64,000 nucleotides of DNA from Emiliania huxleyi CCMP1516. Lineage: Eukaryota > Haptophyta > Isochrysidales > Noelaerhabdaceae. The stretch spans positions 19,524 through 83,523 of the forward strand of contig NW_005200552.1 of assembly GCF_000372725.1 (NCBI RefSeq), read 5' to 3'. Below the pieces are notes generated by a model, which was given only the letters and a program-made list of their open reading frames with translations, had not been told where the DNA came from and ran no database searches. The translations under genes and the position numbers were made by a program. Positions 9,779-19,448 of this stretch are shown here, piece after piece (the stretch's first letter is position 1; every line of letters begins with the position of its first letter).

Positions 9779-10744
9779 TCAGCATGCCCCGACGGCGCAG
9801 GTCTCGAGACAGCACGGCCACCTTTTGGGCGCCATGATGGACTCGTCGACGACAAACTCCTTCCCGAGAAACACGCTGTCGAGGAATGCGATCACTGGGC
9901 GGTGCGGTTCGCCAAAGGCCTCGGCGGCCAACGCGGTGTGCTGGGACACCCCGAGGACTCGGTTACCGAGGCAAGGGAGCGTGAACGGATACCACCAGGA
10001 GGTGGCCTTGGTCAGTGGCATGGATAGATCGAGCGCAGAGTCCTTGAGCGTCACTAGACGTGCGCCGCCCCCTGCGAGCTCCGACATCGTGTATGTGGCT
10101 GCTTTCATGATGTCGCCCTCGGAGGTCACCCAGAGGGATGGGACGGAGAGAGCCTTGACGCGGCGGCGGTTCAAAGGGTGCCAGGTCCGCGTGGTGATCG
10201 AAAAGTACGTCGGCAGCGCGGGGCTCACAAAGACACACGCCTGAAACTCACCCGGCGCGGCCATTCCGGTGAAATTGACCGCCTCCACGCCGCCCATTGA
10301 GTGACCCATCACAGCAACCTTGCGGAGATCGCCGCGCGCGAGGGGGGACGAGCCCTTTGCAGCCTCCTCCTCGACCCACGCGTGGGCCGCCAGGAGATGC
10401 TTGCCGTCTGTGATCCGCGAGCCGGGAGCCGTGCAAAAGCAGCAAAGGGCGCACGTGGTGCCGCAGCAGCCATACGATACGGAGTTTGCGCGCTCGGGCA
10501 TGACCACGAGGTACCCGGCGTTCGCGATCCGCTGTGCCATGAACGCATGGCCCGCTGCGTCCACCTGGTGCCCGTGCTGGAACAAGACAACTGGCAGGCC
10601 GGAGCCTTCCCTCGGCGCAAATACTGCAAACCGGAGGTCCTTGCCAGGCACGGCCTCGTACAATGCGGGTTTGGGTTCGCAACCGCGCTCAATGTTCAGA
10701 TTCTCGGGCGTTGCGACTGCGAGGTCGATGTGAGTGGACTCCAT
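9779..10744 (-). CDS. Alpha/beta hydrolase, PAF-acetylhydrolase/chlorophyllase-like
   Basis: 321 residues from ATG 10744. The nucleophile elbow GHSMGG is at about residue 159 and an upstream FQHGHQVD gives the oxyanion-hole HG motif. The length and GHSMGG context fit the dienelactone-hydrolase / platelet-activating-factor acetylhydrolase / chlorophyllase group, which cleave esters using a Ser-Asp-His triad. Candidate acid and histidine are the D of TSEGD and H of GVSQH, by position only. A Cys cluster (CCGTTCALCCFC) near residues 93-104 is unusual. No signal peptide is obvious. The substrate cannot be told from the sequence. Confidence 0.75.
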   Translation of the reverse strand: MESTHIDLAVATPENLNIERGCEPKPALYEAVPGKDLRFAVFAPREGSGLPVVLFQHGHQVDAAGHAFMAQRIANAGYLVVMPERANSVSYGCCGTTCALCCFCTAPGSRITDGKHLLAAHAWVEEEAAKGSSPLARGDLRKVAVMGHSMGGVEAVNFTGMAAPGEFQACVFVSPALPTYFSITTRTWHPLNRRRVKALSVPSLWVTSEGDIMKAATYTMSELAGGGARLVTLKDSALDLSMPLTKATSWWYPFTLPCLGNRVLGVSQHTALAAEAFGEPHRPVIAFLDSVFLGKEFVVDESIMAPKRWPCCLETCAVGAC

Positions 10745-11254
10745 GCGCGGAATGCTGCGCGGATAGCCGGTGAGCGGTGTATTTCACCACGGACTGGATG
10801 ACAGGGATGGACGATTGCCGGAAATCCCGTTCTAGGCTCTCGGCAGGGTCTCGGAAGTGTCTCTGCACCGGGCCGGCCGTCGCCCCCCCAACGCCCTTTG
10901 CACGCAGCGCGTTCCACTCCCCGAAGCGCGCGCCGTGGAAGAGGGCGGCCTATCTGCGGAGCGAGCAGGCGGCGCTGAGGCCGCAAAGGGGGGGGGGGGG
11001 GCATTAATTAGAAGGGCCGAGAGGTGGCATTCTCGAGCATCTAGGCCGCCCTTGCCCCTTCCTCGCCAGCGAGGCGTACCCCACCGGCTCGAGCTCTAGG
11101 GTCGGATCGACGCGGCAGATCGAGGCGTGGCCTCCGCGCGCACGCACGAGCTGCCGCCGCCCTCGCCTAGCCAAGAAAACGCGGCGCTCAAAAAAGAAAA
11201 CGGTGGGTTGCCACGAGCCGCGCGCCGCCCTCGCCTAAAACGAAAACGCGGCGA
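10745..11254. other. Intergenic region
   Basis: No supported gene. A homopolymer run of G lies at about 10986-11002. From 11167 an A-rich motif (CAAAAAAGAAAACGG) occurs twice about 85 bp apart. Confidence 0.4.
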
Positions 11255-11770
11255 TCAAAAAAGAAAACGGACCCGGCCACGAGCTCCTCGAGCCCCTCCG
11301 GCTGTCGCGCCGAGCGCGCCTGCAACGAAAACTTGCGGGCGTGAGAGAGAGAGAGTTTTGTGGGACGAGCGGCGCGGGCTTCTGCTGCTCAATGAGGCCT
11401 GAACAAGAAGGTCTGCGATCCCAAGAGAGGTGGGACGAGCGGCTCGGGCCTCTGCTGCTTCGGAGGCCAGGAGTGGTGCAGGACGCGAGCGCGGCGCAAG
11501 CAGAGTGAAGCCGTCGGGGCGGAGGCGCGGCGGGGCCCGCTCGCCACGCACCGCCTCGCCGCGCAGCAGCCGCAGCAGCGCCTCGGTCATCGGCTCCGCG
11601 GCCGCGGAAACGGCCGCCGCCGCGCCGCCGTCGCCGCCGTCGTCGTCGCGAAGCTTGAAGACGCGGCGTCGACTTGCCAAAGACGAGCGAGCGGCCGGCG
11701 GCGCAGCAGTCTCGCTGTCTCGGGCCCCTCTCGAGGATTTCAGAAATCCGAGCCCCAGGCTGTTCTTCAC
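11255..11770 (-). CDS. Hypothetical protein, weak support
   Basis: A 171-codon frame from ATG 11770. It has a plausible soluble stretch (EPMTEALLRLLRGEAV) but no recognisable domain, and it overlaps a region of short direct repeats (a ~35-bp segment with TGGGACGAGCGG occurs at about 11360 and 11430). Its start lies in a CCTACCTAC-type tract resembling other dispersed tracts in the window. It could be a chance frame in GC-rich DNA. Confidence 0.25.
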   Translation of the reverse strand: MKNSLGLGFLKSSRGARDSETAAPPAARSSLASRRRVFKLRDDDGGDGGAAAAVSAAAEPMTEALLRLLRGEAVRGERAPPRLRPDGFTLLAPRSRPAPLLASEAAEARAARPTSLGIADLLVQASLSSRSPRRSSHKTLSLSRPQVFVAGALGATAGGARGARGRVRFLF

Positions 11771-11832
11771 CTTCCTACCTACCTACCTATGACAGCACAC
11801 CATACACACATACGGGAAACTCCTCGCGTGGT

Positions 11833-13053
11833 CTACGTTTTCTGCGCCTCTTCCGCCTGGTCTCTCGTGGACGGCAACCCCGACCGGACCCCGCTAAGCG
11901 CCTGCGCCAAGCGCGCGTCTTCTTCGCCTTGCGCGGTGCCCTGTCCGCCTCCCGGGTTCATCAGCCTTCCGGAGCCTCCAGCGACGCCCGCGCGCTCGCC
12001 CGAGAACATGATCTGCAGAATCTTGCGCTCCCCGCGGTAAAACTCGACCGGCGTCGTCGAGTGCGCAAAGTAGCCATTGTCCCACACGATGAGGTCGCCC
12101 GCCTCCCACTGATGCGCATAGACGCGCGGGCCAAACTCGGTCGGGCGAGTGGGCAGCAGCGAGTCCGGATCGAGAGGCGCGACGCTCACCGGCGCGCCCA
12201 AGCCCGCCGACAGCAGCTCGTGGGCGATTCGCTGGCTCGCCTCGTGCTCGTAGCCCACGAAGTGGTCCAAATTCTTTGGCGAGAGCTGCAGGGCGCGTCG
12301 GCCGTGCACGTCGATCGCGGCGGGGACCGGCTGCGAGGCGCCGAGCTCCCACGTCGGCTTGCGCCGCAGAGCGGGCCGAGCGAGGCGCGTGCCTGTCGCG
12401 TTCATGCGCAGGCCGCACTCGGCGTCCAGCCACGCCGGCCCGCCCGCCGAATACCGCGCCGAGTAGACCACGCGAAGCGACTCGGCGAGCGCCTGTTGCT
12501 CTGGCGAGAGCGCCTCGTGCATCTCGATCGCGTTGGCGAAGAGGGTCTCGGCGCCGGCGGCCGGTGCAGTCTCGCAGTACAGGATGGTCAGATCCGACGC
12601 GTCGACGTGCCACTCGTATCCCATCCGGCACAGCATCGAGTCTTTGACCGTTCCCAACGCCCGCACCATTGGCAAGCCCGGCTGGCCACCGCCGTCCACT
12701 TCAAACTGGATGGCGCGGACCGGATCGAAGAGCGCGCCCGGCGCCGCAAACTGGCTCGCAAAGGCCACCAGCTCTCTCGCGCGCTCCTCGCTCGGCCGCT
12801 GGCCTCGGATAATCAGCATGCCGTGTGTTTTGATTGCGTCCCTCATGAAGTGCGCTACCGATTCCGGCACCGCGTCTTCGAAGCTGGTGCTGCCTTGCTC
12901 CTCCGGAAGGATGAGCGCGCCAAGGTCAAATCCATGGACCACTGCGCCGCCGGTGGGCAGCGGAGTCGCGGTGGGCAGCGGAGTCGCGGTGGGCAGCGGA
13001 GTCGCGGTGGGCGGCGTCGTGCGGCGTCGCTTGCTGCTGCGGTCTGACGACAT
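11833..13053 (-). CDS. TauD/TfdA-type 2-oxoglutarate dioxygenase
   Basis: 406 residues from ATG 13053. Fe(II)/2-oxoglutarate-dependent dioxygenase of the TauD family. Visible features are the HxD iron ligands in EWHVDASD (about residue 157), the distal histidine in YFAHSTTP and the 2-oxoglutarate-binding arginine shortly after it (FYRGERKILQ). The substrate is unknown; the family acts on taurine, sulfonates, phenoxyacetates and others. The N-terminus carries a (TATPLP)n repeat encoded by three identical 18-bp units at about 12953-13006. The longer frame upstream of 13053 overlaps the promoter shared with the divergent gene and is not needed. No intron. Confidence 0.85.
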   Translation of the reverse strand: MSSDRSSKRRRTTPPTATPLPTATPLPTATPLPTGGAVVHGFDLGALILPEEQGSTSFEDAVPESVAHFMRDAIKTHGMLIIRGQRPSEERARELVAFASQFAAPGALFDPVRAIQFEVDGGGQPGLPMVRALGTVKDSMLCRMGYEWHVDASDLTILYCETAPAAGAETLFANAIEMHEALSPEQQALAESLRVVYSARYSAGGPAWLDAECGLRMNATGTRLARPALRRKPTWELGASQPVPAAIDVHGRRALQLSPKNLDHFVGYEHEASQRIAHELLSAGLGAPVSVAPLDPDSLLPTRPTEFGPRVYAHQWEAGDLIVWDNGYFAHSTTPVEFYRGERKILQIMFSGERAGVAGGSGRLMNPGGGQGTAQGEEDARLAQALSGVRSGLPSTRDQAEEAQKT

Positions 13054-13295
13054 ATTCCCCTTGACTCGCGTTAGTGCCAGTGCGCGCGAGTCCCGTGCCC
13101 CCCACACACACACTATATACCGGGCTCGGGCGCTGGTTGGGATTCGCCGTCGGAGAAGAAGAAAAAATCTTCGGTTCACGACACCAATTTCTTAATTTGA
13201 AGAATTCTGTCCGAGGGGTGGCCGTGTTCGAGGAGTACAGGCGCCAGGCAGCTGCTGAGGGCCGTGCAGCAGCAGAGGCAGCGGCGGAGGCGGAG
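13054..13295. promoter_or_regulatory. Divergent intergenic region
   Basis: 242 bases between two diverging start codons. It includes GTGCCAGTGCGCGC and an AAATCTTC...GAATTCTG tract. Similar pieces occur upstream of other genes here (about 31190-31240, 50820-50870, 62820-62930). I infer a shared promoter or 5' leader, with no direct evidence. Confidence 0.35.
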
Positions 13296-14354
13296 ATGGA
13301 GGAGGAGGAGCCCGAAACGGGCAGCGGGGAGGCTGCGGCATTGGCCGCGCCCCTGCGCGGCCTGGCGTCTGCGCCAGGCTGCGCTGGCACAACGGACAGG
13401 GTCACTTCTTTTTCCGACACTCTCCGCCCCGCCTGCAGCGCGACAACGGCTTCATCATCTTCATCAGCGGCCTTCATCCATGCCTACCGGCCTCCTGACC
13501 CTTTGAGTGTCGGGCCTTGCGGCGTGATATGCGCCCGCGGATACGCCACAATCTGGCCCGCCGGATACGACGAACCCTGCCTCCTCGATGGGGCAGCGAT
13601 TCGGCTGCTGGCGTCGGCGATGGCGACAGTGCGGGCGTATGAGGACATCGAGGCGCGTCGCGGCCGGGATGGTGGCGATGTCCGGGACGTGCGCTGCTGC
13701 CGGGACGTGCGCTCCTGGGCGGAAGTCTGCGCGGCGGCTCGCGAGAGGGAGTTCAAGATCTTGGCTCGCGATTCGGTTCGCGCGGCGGCGGCTCGCGCGG
13801 CGGCTCGCGCGGCGGCGGCTCGCGCGGCGGCGGAGGCGGCGGCAGAGGTGGCTGAGGCGGCGAAGGAGGAGGAGCCCGAAACGGGCAGCGGGGAGGCTGC
13901 GGCATTGGCCGCGCCCCTGCGCGGCCTGGCGTCTGCGCCAGGCTGCGCTGGCACAACGGACAGGGTCACTTCTTTTTTCGACACTCTCCGCCCCGCTTGC
14001 AACGCGACAACGGCTTCATCACCTTCATCATCCTCGACATCCATCGCCGGTGCGGCGGCCGGCGAGGCCGCGGCGGCGGCGCCGGCGTTGACCAAGAGCG
14101 CTAGGAAGCGGCTCAAGGAGAAGGCGAGGAAGGGGCGGCGCGCTGCAGAGGCGGCGGGCGAGCCGGAGGTGGCGCCATCGCCGGCGCCGCCGCCGGTGTT
14201 CAAGACGCTCAGGGAGAAGAAGGCGGCTCAGGCGTCAGCGGAGGGCTGGGCGGCGGAGGTGGCGAGGGCCGAGGAGCTCTACGAGGAGCTGCGCGAGCGC
14301 GCGCCCCAGCACTGCCGCCGTGGCGGCAAGTGGGCGCGCGAGAAGTTCTCGTGA
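13296..14354 (+). CDS. Unknown protein with internal duplication
   Basis: 352 residues from ATG 13296; the frame stays open upstream to 13074 but lacks an ATG. A ~150-bp segment (from about 13301 and again from about 13865, offset 564 bp) encodes EEEPETGSGEAAALAAPLRG twice. Between the copies lies a Cys-containing region (VGPCGVICARGYATIW...DEPCLLDG) and an Ala/Arg helix of AAARAAAR repeats. The C-terminus is basic and probably helical. The stop overlaps the next ATG (TGATG at 14352-14356). No family is recognised. Confidence 0.5.
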   Translation: MEEEEPETGSGEAAALAAPLRGLASAPGCAGTTDRVTSFSDTLRPACSATTASSSSSAAFIHAYRPPDPLSVGPCGVICARGYATIWPAGYDEPCLLDGAAIRLLASAMATVRAYEDIEARRGRDGGDVRDVRCCRDVRSWAEVCAAAREREFKILARDSVRAAAARAAARAAAARAAAEAAAEVAEAAKEEEPETGSGEAAALAAPLRGLASAPGCAGTTDRVTSFFDTLRPACNATTASSPSSSSTSIAGAAAGEAAAAAPALTKSARKRLKEKARKGRRAAEAAGEPEVAPSPAPPPVFKTLREKKAAQASAEGWAAEVARAEELYEELRERAPQHCRRGGKWAREKFS

Positions 14355-14551
14355 TGGCGGTGCAGGGAGAGTTCCCGCGCGCGAGAGGGGCAGGCGTTCC
14401 CAAGGGGACGGTCCTGTGCCTCGGCAGGGTGCTCGACGCGCACGATGAGCAGGATGACGCGGAGGGTGGGCACCGGGACTGGGAGGAGGACCCGCTCGGG
14501 TTCGACACCAACCCGATGCTGCTCCGCGCCATGTGCATGGCGTTCGAGTGA
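14354..14551 (+). CDS. Small ORF overlapping the preceding stop
   Basis: 65 codons, MAVQGEFPRARGAGV... ending ...MLLRAMCMAFE. It starts inside the TGATG of the previous stop. The C-terminal half (WEEDPLGFDTNPMLLRAMC) has a natural-looking composition. It may be the true C-terminus of the preceding protein, reached by an undetected intron or a frameshift, rather than a separate gene. Confidence 0.3.
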   Translation: MAVQGEFPRARGAGVPKGTVLCLGRVLDAHDEQDDAEGGHRDWEEDPLGFDTNPMLLRAMCMAFE

Positions 14552-16762
14552 ACGCCGTGCAGGCAGCCTGTGCCTTTTGGTGTACCGCGTCCTGTGCCCC
14601 CGAGTTCATTTAAAGGCCTACTTTGGCTCTTGGGCGGCCGCCCTCAAACCCGTACGGGTTGTGTCAGCGCCGCGCGCGCCCCCAATGCCGGGCTCTGCGC
14701 CGGGTATTTCGGGCGCCGAGAGTGGCCTGGCCCCGGGCCCACCCCCGGAGGCCGATGGCGACATGCACCGCGACCCATTCCGCCTCCTGGAGGCTGCTCT
14801 CGGACGTTCAAGCGGCGCCAGCCAGCGGCTCGGCCGCGCATCCTTCACACACGCCGCCACGACCGGGATGAGAGGGACCAGTGTCGAGTCATGGTACGAG
14901 CTGCATGTGAGGGGCGGCTGTGGACACAGCAGGCCCACCAGAAGGGCGTCAAAGCTTGCCGTCGGCGTGCTGTCGTGGCGACAGCCCGAGACAGCTGCAG
15001 AGGAGCCGAGTGCAGTGGCGAGCCAGAGGCTACCTAGGTCACCAAGTGGTAGCCCTTGCCCATTCTGAGCAGGGCTGTGCTTTGGTGGGGTTGTGCTTGA
15101 GCATGTGTGAAGTGGGAGTGGGTGCCGGCGGTGTCTGTGGGTGAAACGGGCGTGTATGAGGCCGTAAGAGCAGTGGTATGAGCCAGAGTGGGCTTCATCA
15201 CCCAAAATAAGGACGCTTTGGGAGAGCTCAGACTTGATACCGATGGGACTGGGCCAGGAGAGCGACAGAGAAGGCGAGGTGGTGAGCTGGGAAGCCGCTT
15301 CGTCGGCACCTGGACGTGTCGCGATGAACTGCCAAAAGGCACCTTTCGAGGATATTGCTCAAGACTTCGCGAGACAAGCCCTCACAATTATGTGTGCACA
15401 TACTGGCCCAGGCCCATCAGTAGCACGTCTGAGCCGTCCCAGACCGCACTTACCTTGGGTCTGCAAGCTCACACTGGCTCGTGATGCCACGGAGAGGGCT
15501 CGAGATTGTCTTCGGCGGACCCCATCCGAGGCGATTCCGAGGGCATTCCGGAGGTCATTATCGGCGCCACCGACCGTGAAAAACATCGTCCCGCAGCCCT
15601 CATGCACCAGACGCATGGATGCAGTCATAATATGTAGGCCTTGTCTCCCGAAGTCTTGAGCAATAGCCGCAAAAGGTGCTTTTTGGCACTTGCATCGCGA
15701 CACGGTCACACGCGGACGCTCCAGCCTCTCAGCTCACCACCTCGCCTTCTCTGTCGCCCTCCTGGCCCAGGCCCATCAGTAGCACGTCTGAGCCGTCCCA
15801 GACCGCACTTATCTTGGGTCTGCAAGCTCACACCGGCTCGTGATGCCACGGAGAGGGCTCGAGATTGTCTTCGGCGGACCCCATCCGAGGCGATTGCGAG
15901 GGCTTTCCGGAGGCCATCACCGGCGCCACCGACCGTGAAATGTCTCGTCCCGCAGCCCTCATGCACCAGGCGCATGGATGCAGTCATAATATGTAGGCCT
16001 TGTCTCCCGAAGTCTTGAGCAATAGCCGCAAAAGGTGCTTTTTGGCAGTTCATCGCGACACGTCCAGGTGCCGACGAAGCGGCTTCCCAGCTCACCACCT
16101 CGCCTTCTCTGTCGCTCTCCTGGCCCAGGCCCATCGGTATCAAGTCTGAGCTCTCCCAAACCGTCCTTATTTTGGGTGATGAAGCCCACTCTGGCTCATA
16201 CCACGGCTCTTACGGCCTCATACACGCCCGTTTCACCCACAGACACCGCCGGCACGCACTCCCACTTCACACATGCTCAAGCACAACCCCACCAAAGCAC
16301 AGCCCTGCTCAGAGTAGTCGTGAACCACCCTTTGGCAGCCGTGGAAGCCCCACAGCCGCTGCTTCTCTCGACTCCTCTCAATGCGTGTCGTACACCACCC
16401 CACGAAAGCCCACCGAAAGAGCACTGGTGCTCTCCGCGTGCGCCACCGATGTGATTGTGCAACGTCAGCCACCTCGCCGGAGGTAGTTGCGACTGGGGAC
16501 ACCGAAAGCTCGACGCTCGAGCACGTGTGGCAAAGTTTTGCGACACCCTGCGACTCGACCCCCGAGGGCTGCCGGCCGCCGACAGCAATACCGAGACCGG
16601 ATTGCGCAGCGAGTTCGGTCTGAATGTGCCCAGGGCCAGCCCGTGGACCGGTACGGACGGCAGGTACCCATGGGACCGCTGCGGCGGTTTTGGGAGGCGC
16701 CACGAGTCCCAATGACGCACGGCCGGCGCACTTCCCCAAGCCTGAAGTAGGCCTTTATTAAA
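14552..16762. repeat. Large inverted-repeat structure, no clear gene
   Basis: Arms at about 15067-15390 and 15985-16316 are inverted copies, about 98% identical by eye over ~325 bp. Between them a direct repeat occurs: 15405-15680 recurs at 15763-16030, offset about 358 bp. The order is A'-B-C-B-A. At the outer edges, AAAGGCCTAC (about 14612) and GTAGGCCTTTAT (about 16747) form a further short inverted pair. Many frames are open on both strands; none has a recognisable domain. It could be a foldback mobile element, a rearranged gene family fragment or an assembly palindrome. Confidence 0.6.
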
Positions 16763-18181
16763 TAAACCTTCTGTCCGAGGTCCAAACCACACCGCCGCTC
16801 GCGCCGCCTCGCCGCCGCCGCCGCCGCCGCCGCACGCTGCCCCCTCACCGACCTGCCCCTTGAGCTTCTCGCGCGCGTCATCTCCCGCTGCGACCCCGCC
16901 GACATCGCTCGCGTCGCGGCCGTCTCGCTGCTCTTTCACGCCTCGCTTGCGGTGGAGGCCATCCGCTTGTGGGCGCAAGAGCGCGGCTTCGAGCTGCCGG
17001 CGCAGCCAGAGGGCGAGGGCTGCGCCGTGCGGTGGCTGTGCTTCGCTGCGTTGCTGTGCGAGGCCACCCCGCCGGTGAGGGCGGCGGCAGGCCAGCGGCA
17101 CAGCCTTTTCATCGATGGCGAGGGGCGGCTCTCGTCGTGCGGCTCAGCGCCGCCCTACGCTCCAGGGCTACTCGGCCACGGCGAGGGCGTGACGCAGCTC
17201 AACACGCCGACACGCCTCACTTCCCCGCTGGGCGGCGAGCGTGCCGTGAGCGTGTCGGCTGGAGCACTCCACAGCCTCGCCCTCACCGCCGGCGGCGCTG
17301 CCTGGAGCTGGGGCAGTGGAGTCTACGGCCGGTTGGGCCACGGCGACGTGCAGGCCCAGCTGCTGCCAAAGAAGGTCGAGGCCTTTGATGGCCAGCGCGT
17401 CGTCGCTGTGTCGGCTGGGAACGGTCACAGCCTCGCCCTCACCGCCGACGGCGCTGTCTGGAGCTGGGGCGGTGGAGGCGGCGGCCGGTTGGGCCACGGC
17501 GACATGCAGATGCAGCTGCTGCCCGAGAAGGTCGACGCCTTTGACCAGTGTGTCGTTGCTCTGTCGGCTGGAGGATACCACAGCCTCGCCATCACCGCCG
17601 ACAGTGCCCTCTGGAGCTGGGGCGGTGGAGGCGACGGCCAGCTGGGCCACGGCGATCACCAGCGCCAGCTGCTGCCGAAGAAGGTCGAGGCCTTTGGGGG
17701 CCAGCGCGTCGTCGCAGTGTCGGCGGGAGGGTCTCACAGCCTCGCCCTCACCGCCGACGGCGCGGTCTGGAGCTGGGGCAATGGCTTGTATGGCAGGCTG
17801 GGCCACGGCGACCAGCAGATCCAGCTGCTGCCGAAGAAGGTCGAGGCCTTTGCAGGGCGGCGCGTTGTCACCGTGTCGGCTGGAGTGTACCACAGCCTCG
17901 CCCTCACCGCCGACAGCGCTGTCTGGAGCTGGGGCTGGGGAGCTTATGGCCAGCTGGGCCACGGCGACGAGCAGAACCAGCTGCTGCCGAAGAAGGTCGA
18001 GGCCTTTGCAGGGCGGCGCGTTGTCGCTGTGTCGGCTGGAGTGTACCACCGCCTCGCCCTCACCGGCGACGGCGCAGTCTTTACCTGGGGCGGGGGCGAG
18101 CGCGGCTGCCTAGGCCACGGAGAGGACCTGTCGAACCAGCTGCTGCCCAAGAAGGTCGAGGTGTGGGCGCCGGGGCAGTGA
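16763..18181 (+). CDS. F-box protein with RCC1 repeats
   Basis: The frame is open from 16763 (just after TAA 16760-16762) to TGA 18181. Residues from 16844 (LTDLPLELLARVISRCDPAD) match an F-box, the Skp1-binding motif of SCF ubiquitin ligases. From about 17070 there are about seven ~51-residue RCC1/ATS1 units (HSLALTADGAVWSWG...GRLGHGD), which form a beta-propeller and usually bind partners or act as exchange factors. Inferred role: substrate-recognition subunit of an SCF-type ligase. No ATG lies in frame before the F-box, so a first exon upstream is missing from this model. The ATTAAATAAA just upstream could be the polyadenylation signal of a preceding transcript. Confidence 0.75.
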
Positions 18182-19448
18182 AGAGAAGGGCGAAAGGGTG
18201 CAAGGCTCTGTTGCCGCGTTGTGTTGCCGCGTTGCCCACGTGCCTGCGACTGTATCGCCACCTGCGGCGTATGCGAGAGTTGCGAGAGGCGAATCCGGGA
18301 CGGAAGAGATTGATGCACGGTCCACTGTCTCCTGGTGGCACCTCTTCACTCTAATCTCTCTAGGCCGCGGGCTGTGATGTGTGGGGCGCCCGAGACCCCG
18401 AGCCCGACAGACATGAATGCCCCGAGACATGAAGAGTTGTGTGGGACGAGCGAGCTCCCCACCACTGCCCCGCACCACGCTTGGCAGCGGTTTCAATCGG
18501 ACACTCTCTCACTCGGCCCTCACCGCCCACCCTGGATTGCTGGCGCGGGCTAAACCTAAAGAAAAGGACAGCGTAGTGCCATTTCACTGTGGCACAGCCC
18601 GCGTTACAAAGCCTTGATTTGACCATTTGCGCAAAAAGGTACCTCTCGGTGCCTTCCAGAGGCAGCTGCGACCACGCCGAGTAGACGGCGGCACACAGCA
18701 GGTGGCGCGGTGTGCCGCCGTCCACTCGGCGGGGTCGCAGCTGCCTCTGCGCGTCCTGGGGATGTACCTTTGTCGCGCGCCGGAGACGGCTCGACGCCGC
18801 TGAGATCGGAGATCAAGCTCTGACAGGTCGCACGTCGCTCCTTTGACGCCGACGTGACTCACCCGTGCAGATCACATCAGGACACGGTCTCGACGCGCTC
18901 GGTACGACGCCTGCGACCCGTCTCTGGTCAGGTGGCACGACGCTCATCGCGCCTACCAGCGCTGCCGTGCAGGTTGCCACGACGAGGTCGAGCACGCTTC
19001 TATACGCTCGCCGAGCCTTCCTTTCCATCCCATTAGGCAGCCTGGGAACGGTGGCGGCCAGAGGCAAAGCCTACGAGGGTGGTGGAACCACATGTCACGG
19101 CTACTGCCGGCTCGACCCCACGATAGCCTCCGAAGGCTGACTTTGCGGCACCATCATCGGACGATGTCGACGAGTTGGGTCGCTCTCGCGGTAGCCAGAT
19201 GACCCCCCATACTAGTATCATCGGCCATGGCCGCAGGAAGCGCGGGGGAGGGCGCTGGGAGCAACACGGAGCTCCGTTGGAGACGTTTTCAAGATTAGCG
19301 TGTCAGAGTGAAATGGCACTAGCCACAATCAAACCAGCCCAGGGCGGATGGTGGTGCTGGTGGTGACCTTACCTCTCCTTACCTTAAAACAAAAAAAGAG
19401 GAACTTACAGCAAGTGCATCAGTGATCAACAGATGTCCGGCCCGATGG
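18182..19448. other. Intergenic region with strong hairpin
   Basis: No protein gene is supported. It contains the inverted repeat at 18633-18771 listed separately, and an ACCTTACCTCTCCTTACCTTA tract at about 19367-19387. The rest shows nothing I recognise. Confidence 0.4.
18633..18771. repeat. ~139-nt inverted repeat (foldback)
   Basis: The inner arms (about 18657-18697 and 18711-18749) pair almost perfectly through GAGGCAGCTGCGACC and its complement, with a ~13-nt loop. Pairing resumes at the ends with AAAGGTAC and GTACCTTT after a mismatched stretch. Either a structured RNA or a miniature foldback element would fit. Confidence 0.7.

Noticed and set aside
13301..14020. Treating the 150-bp duplication in the gene at 13296 as another exon-copy intron
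   Set aside because: The 564-nt segment between copies reads as natural coding sequence, lacks repeat filler, and no donor or acceptor sits at the copy borders.
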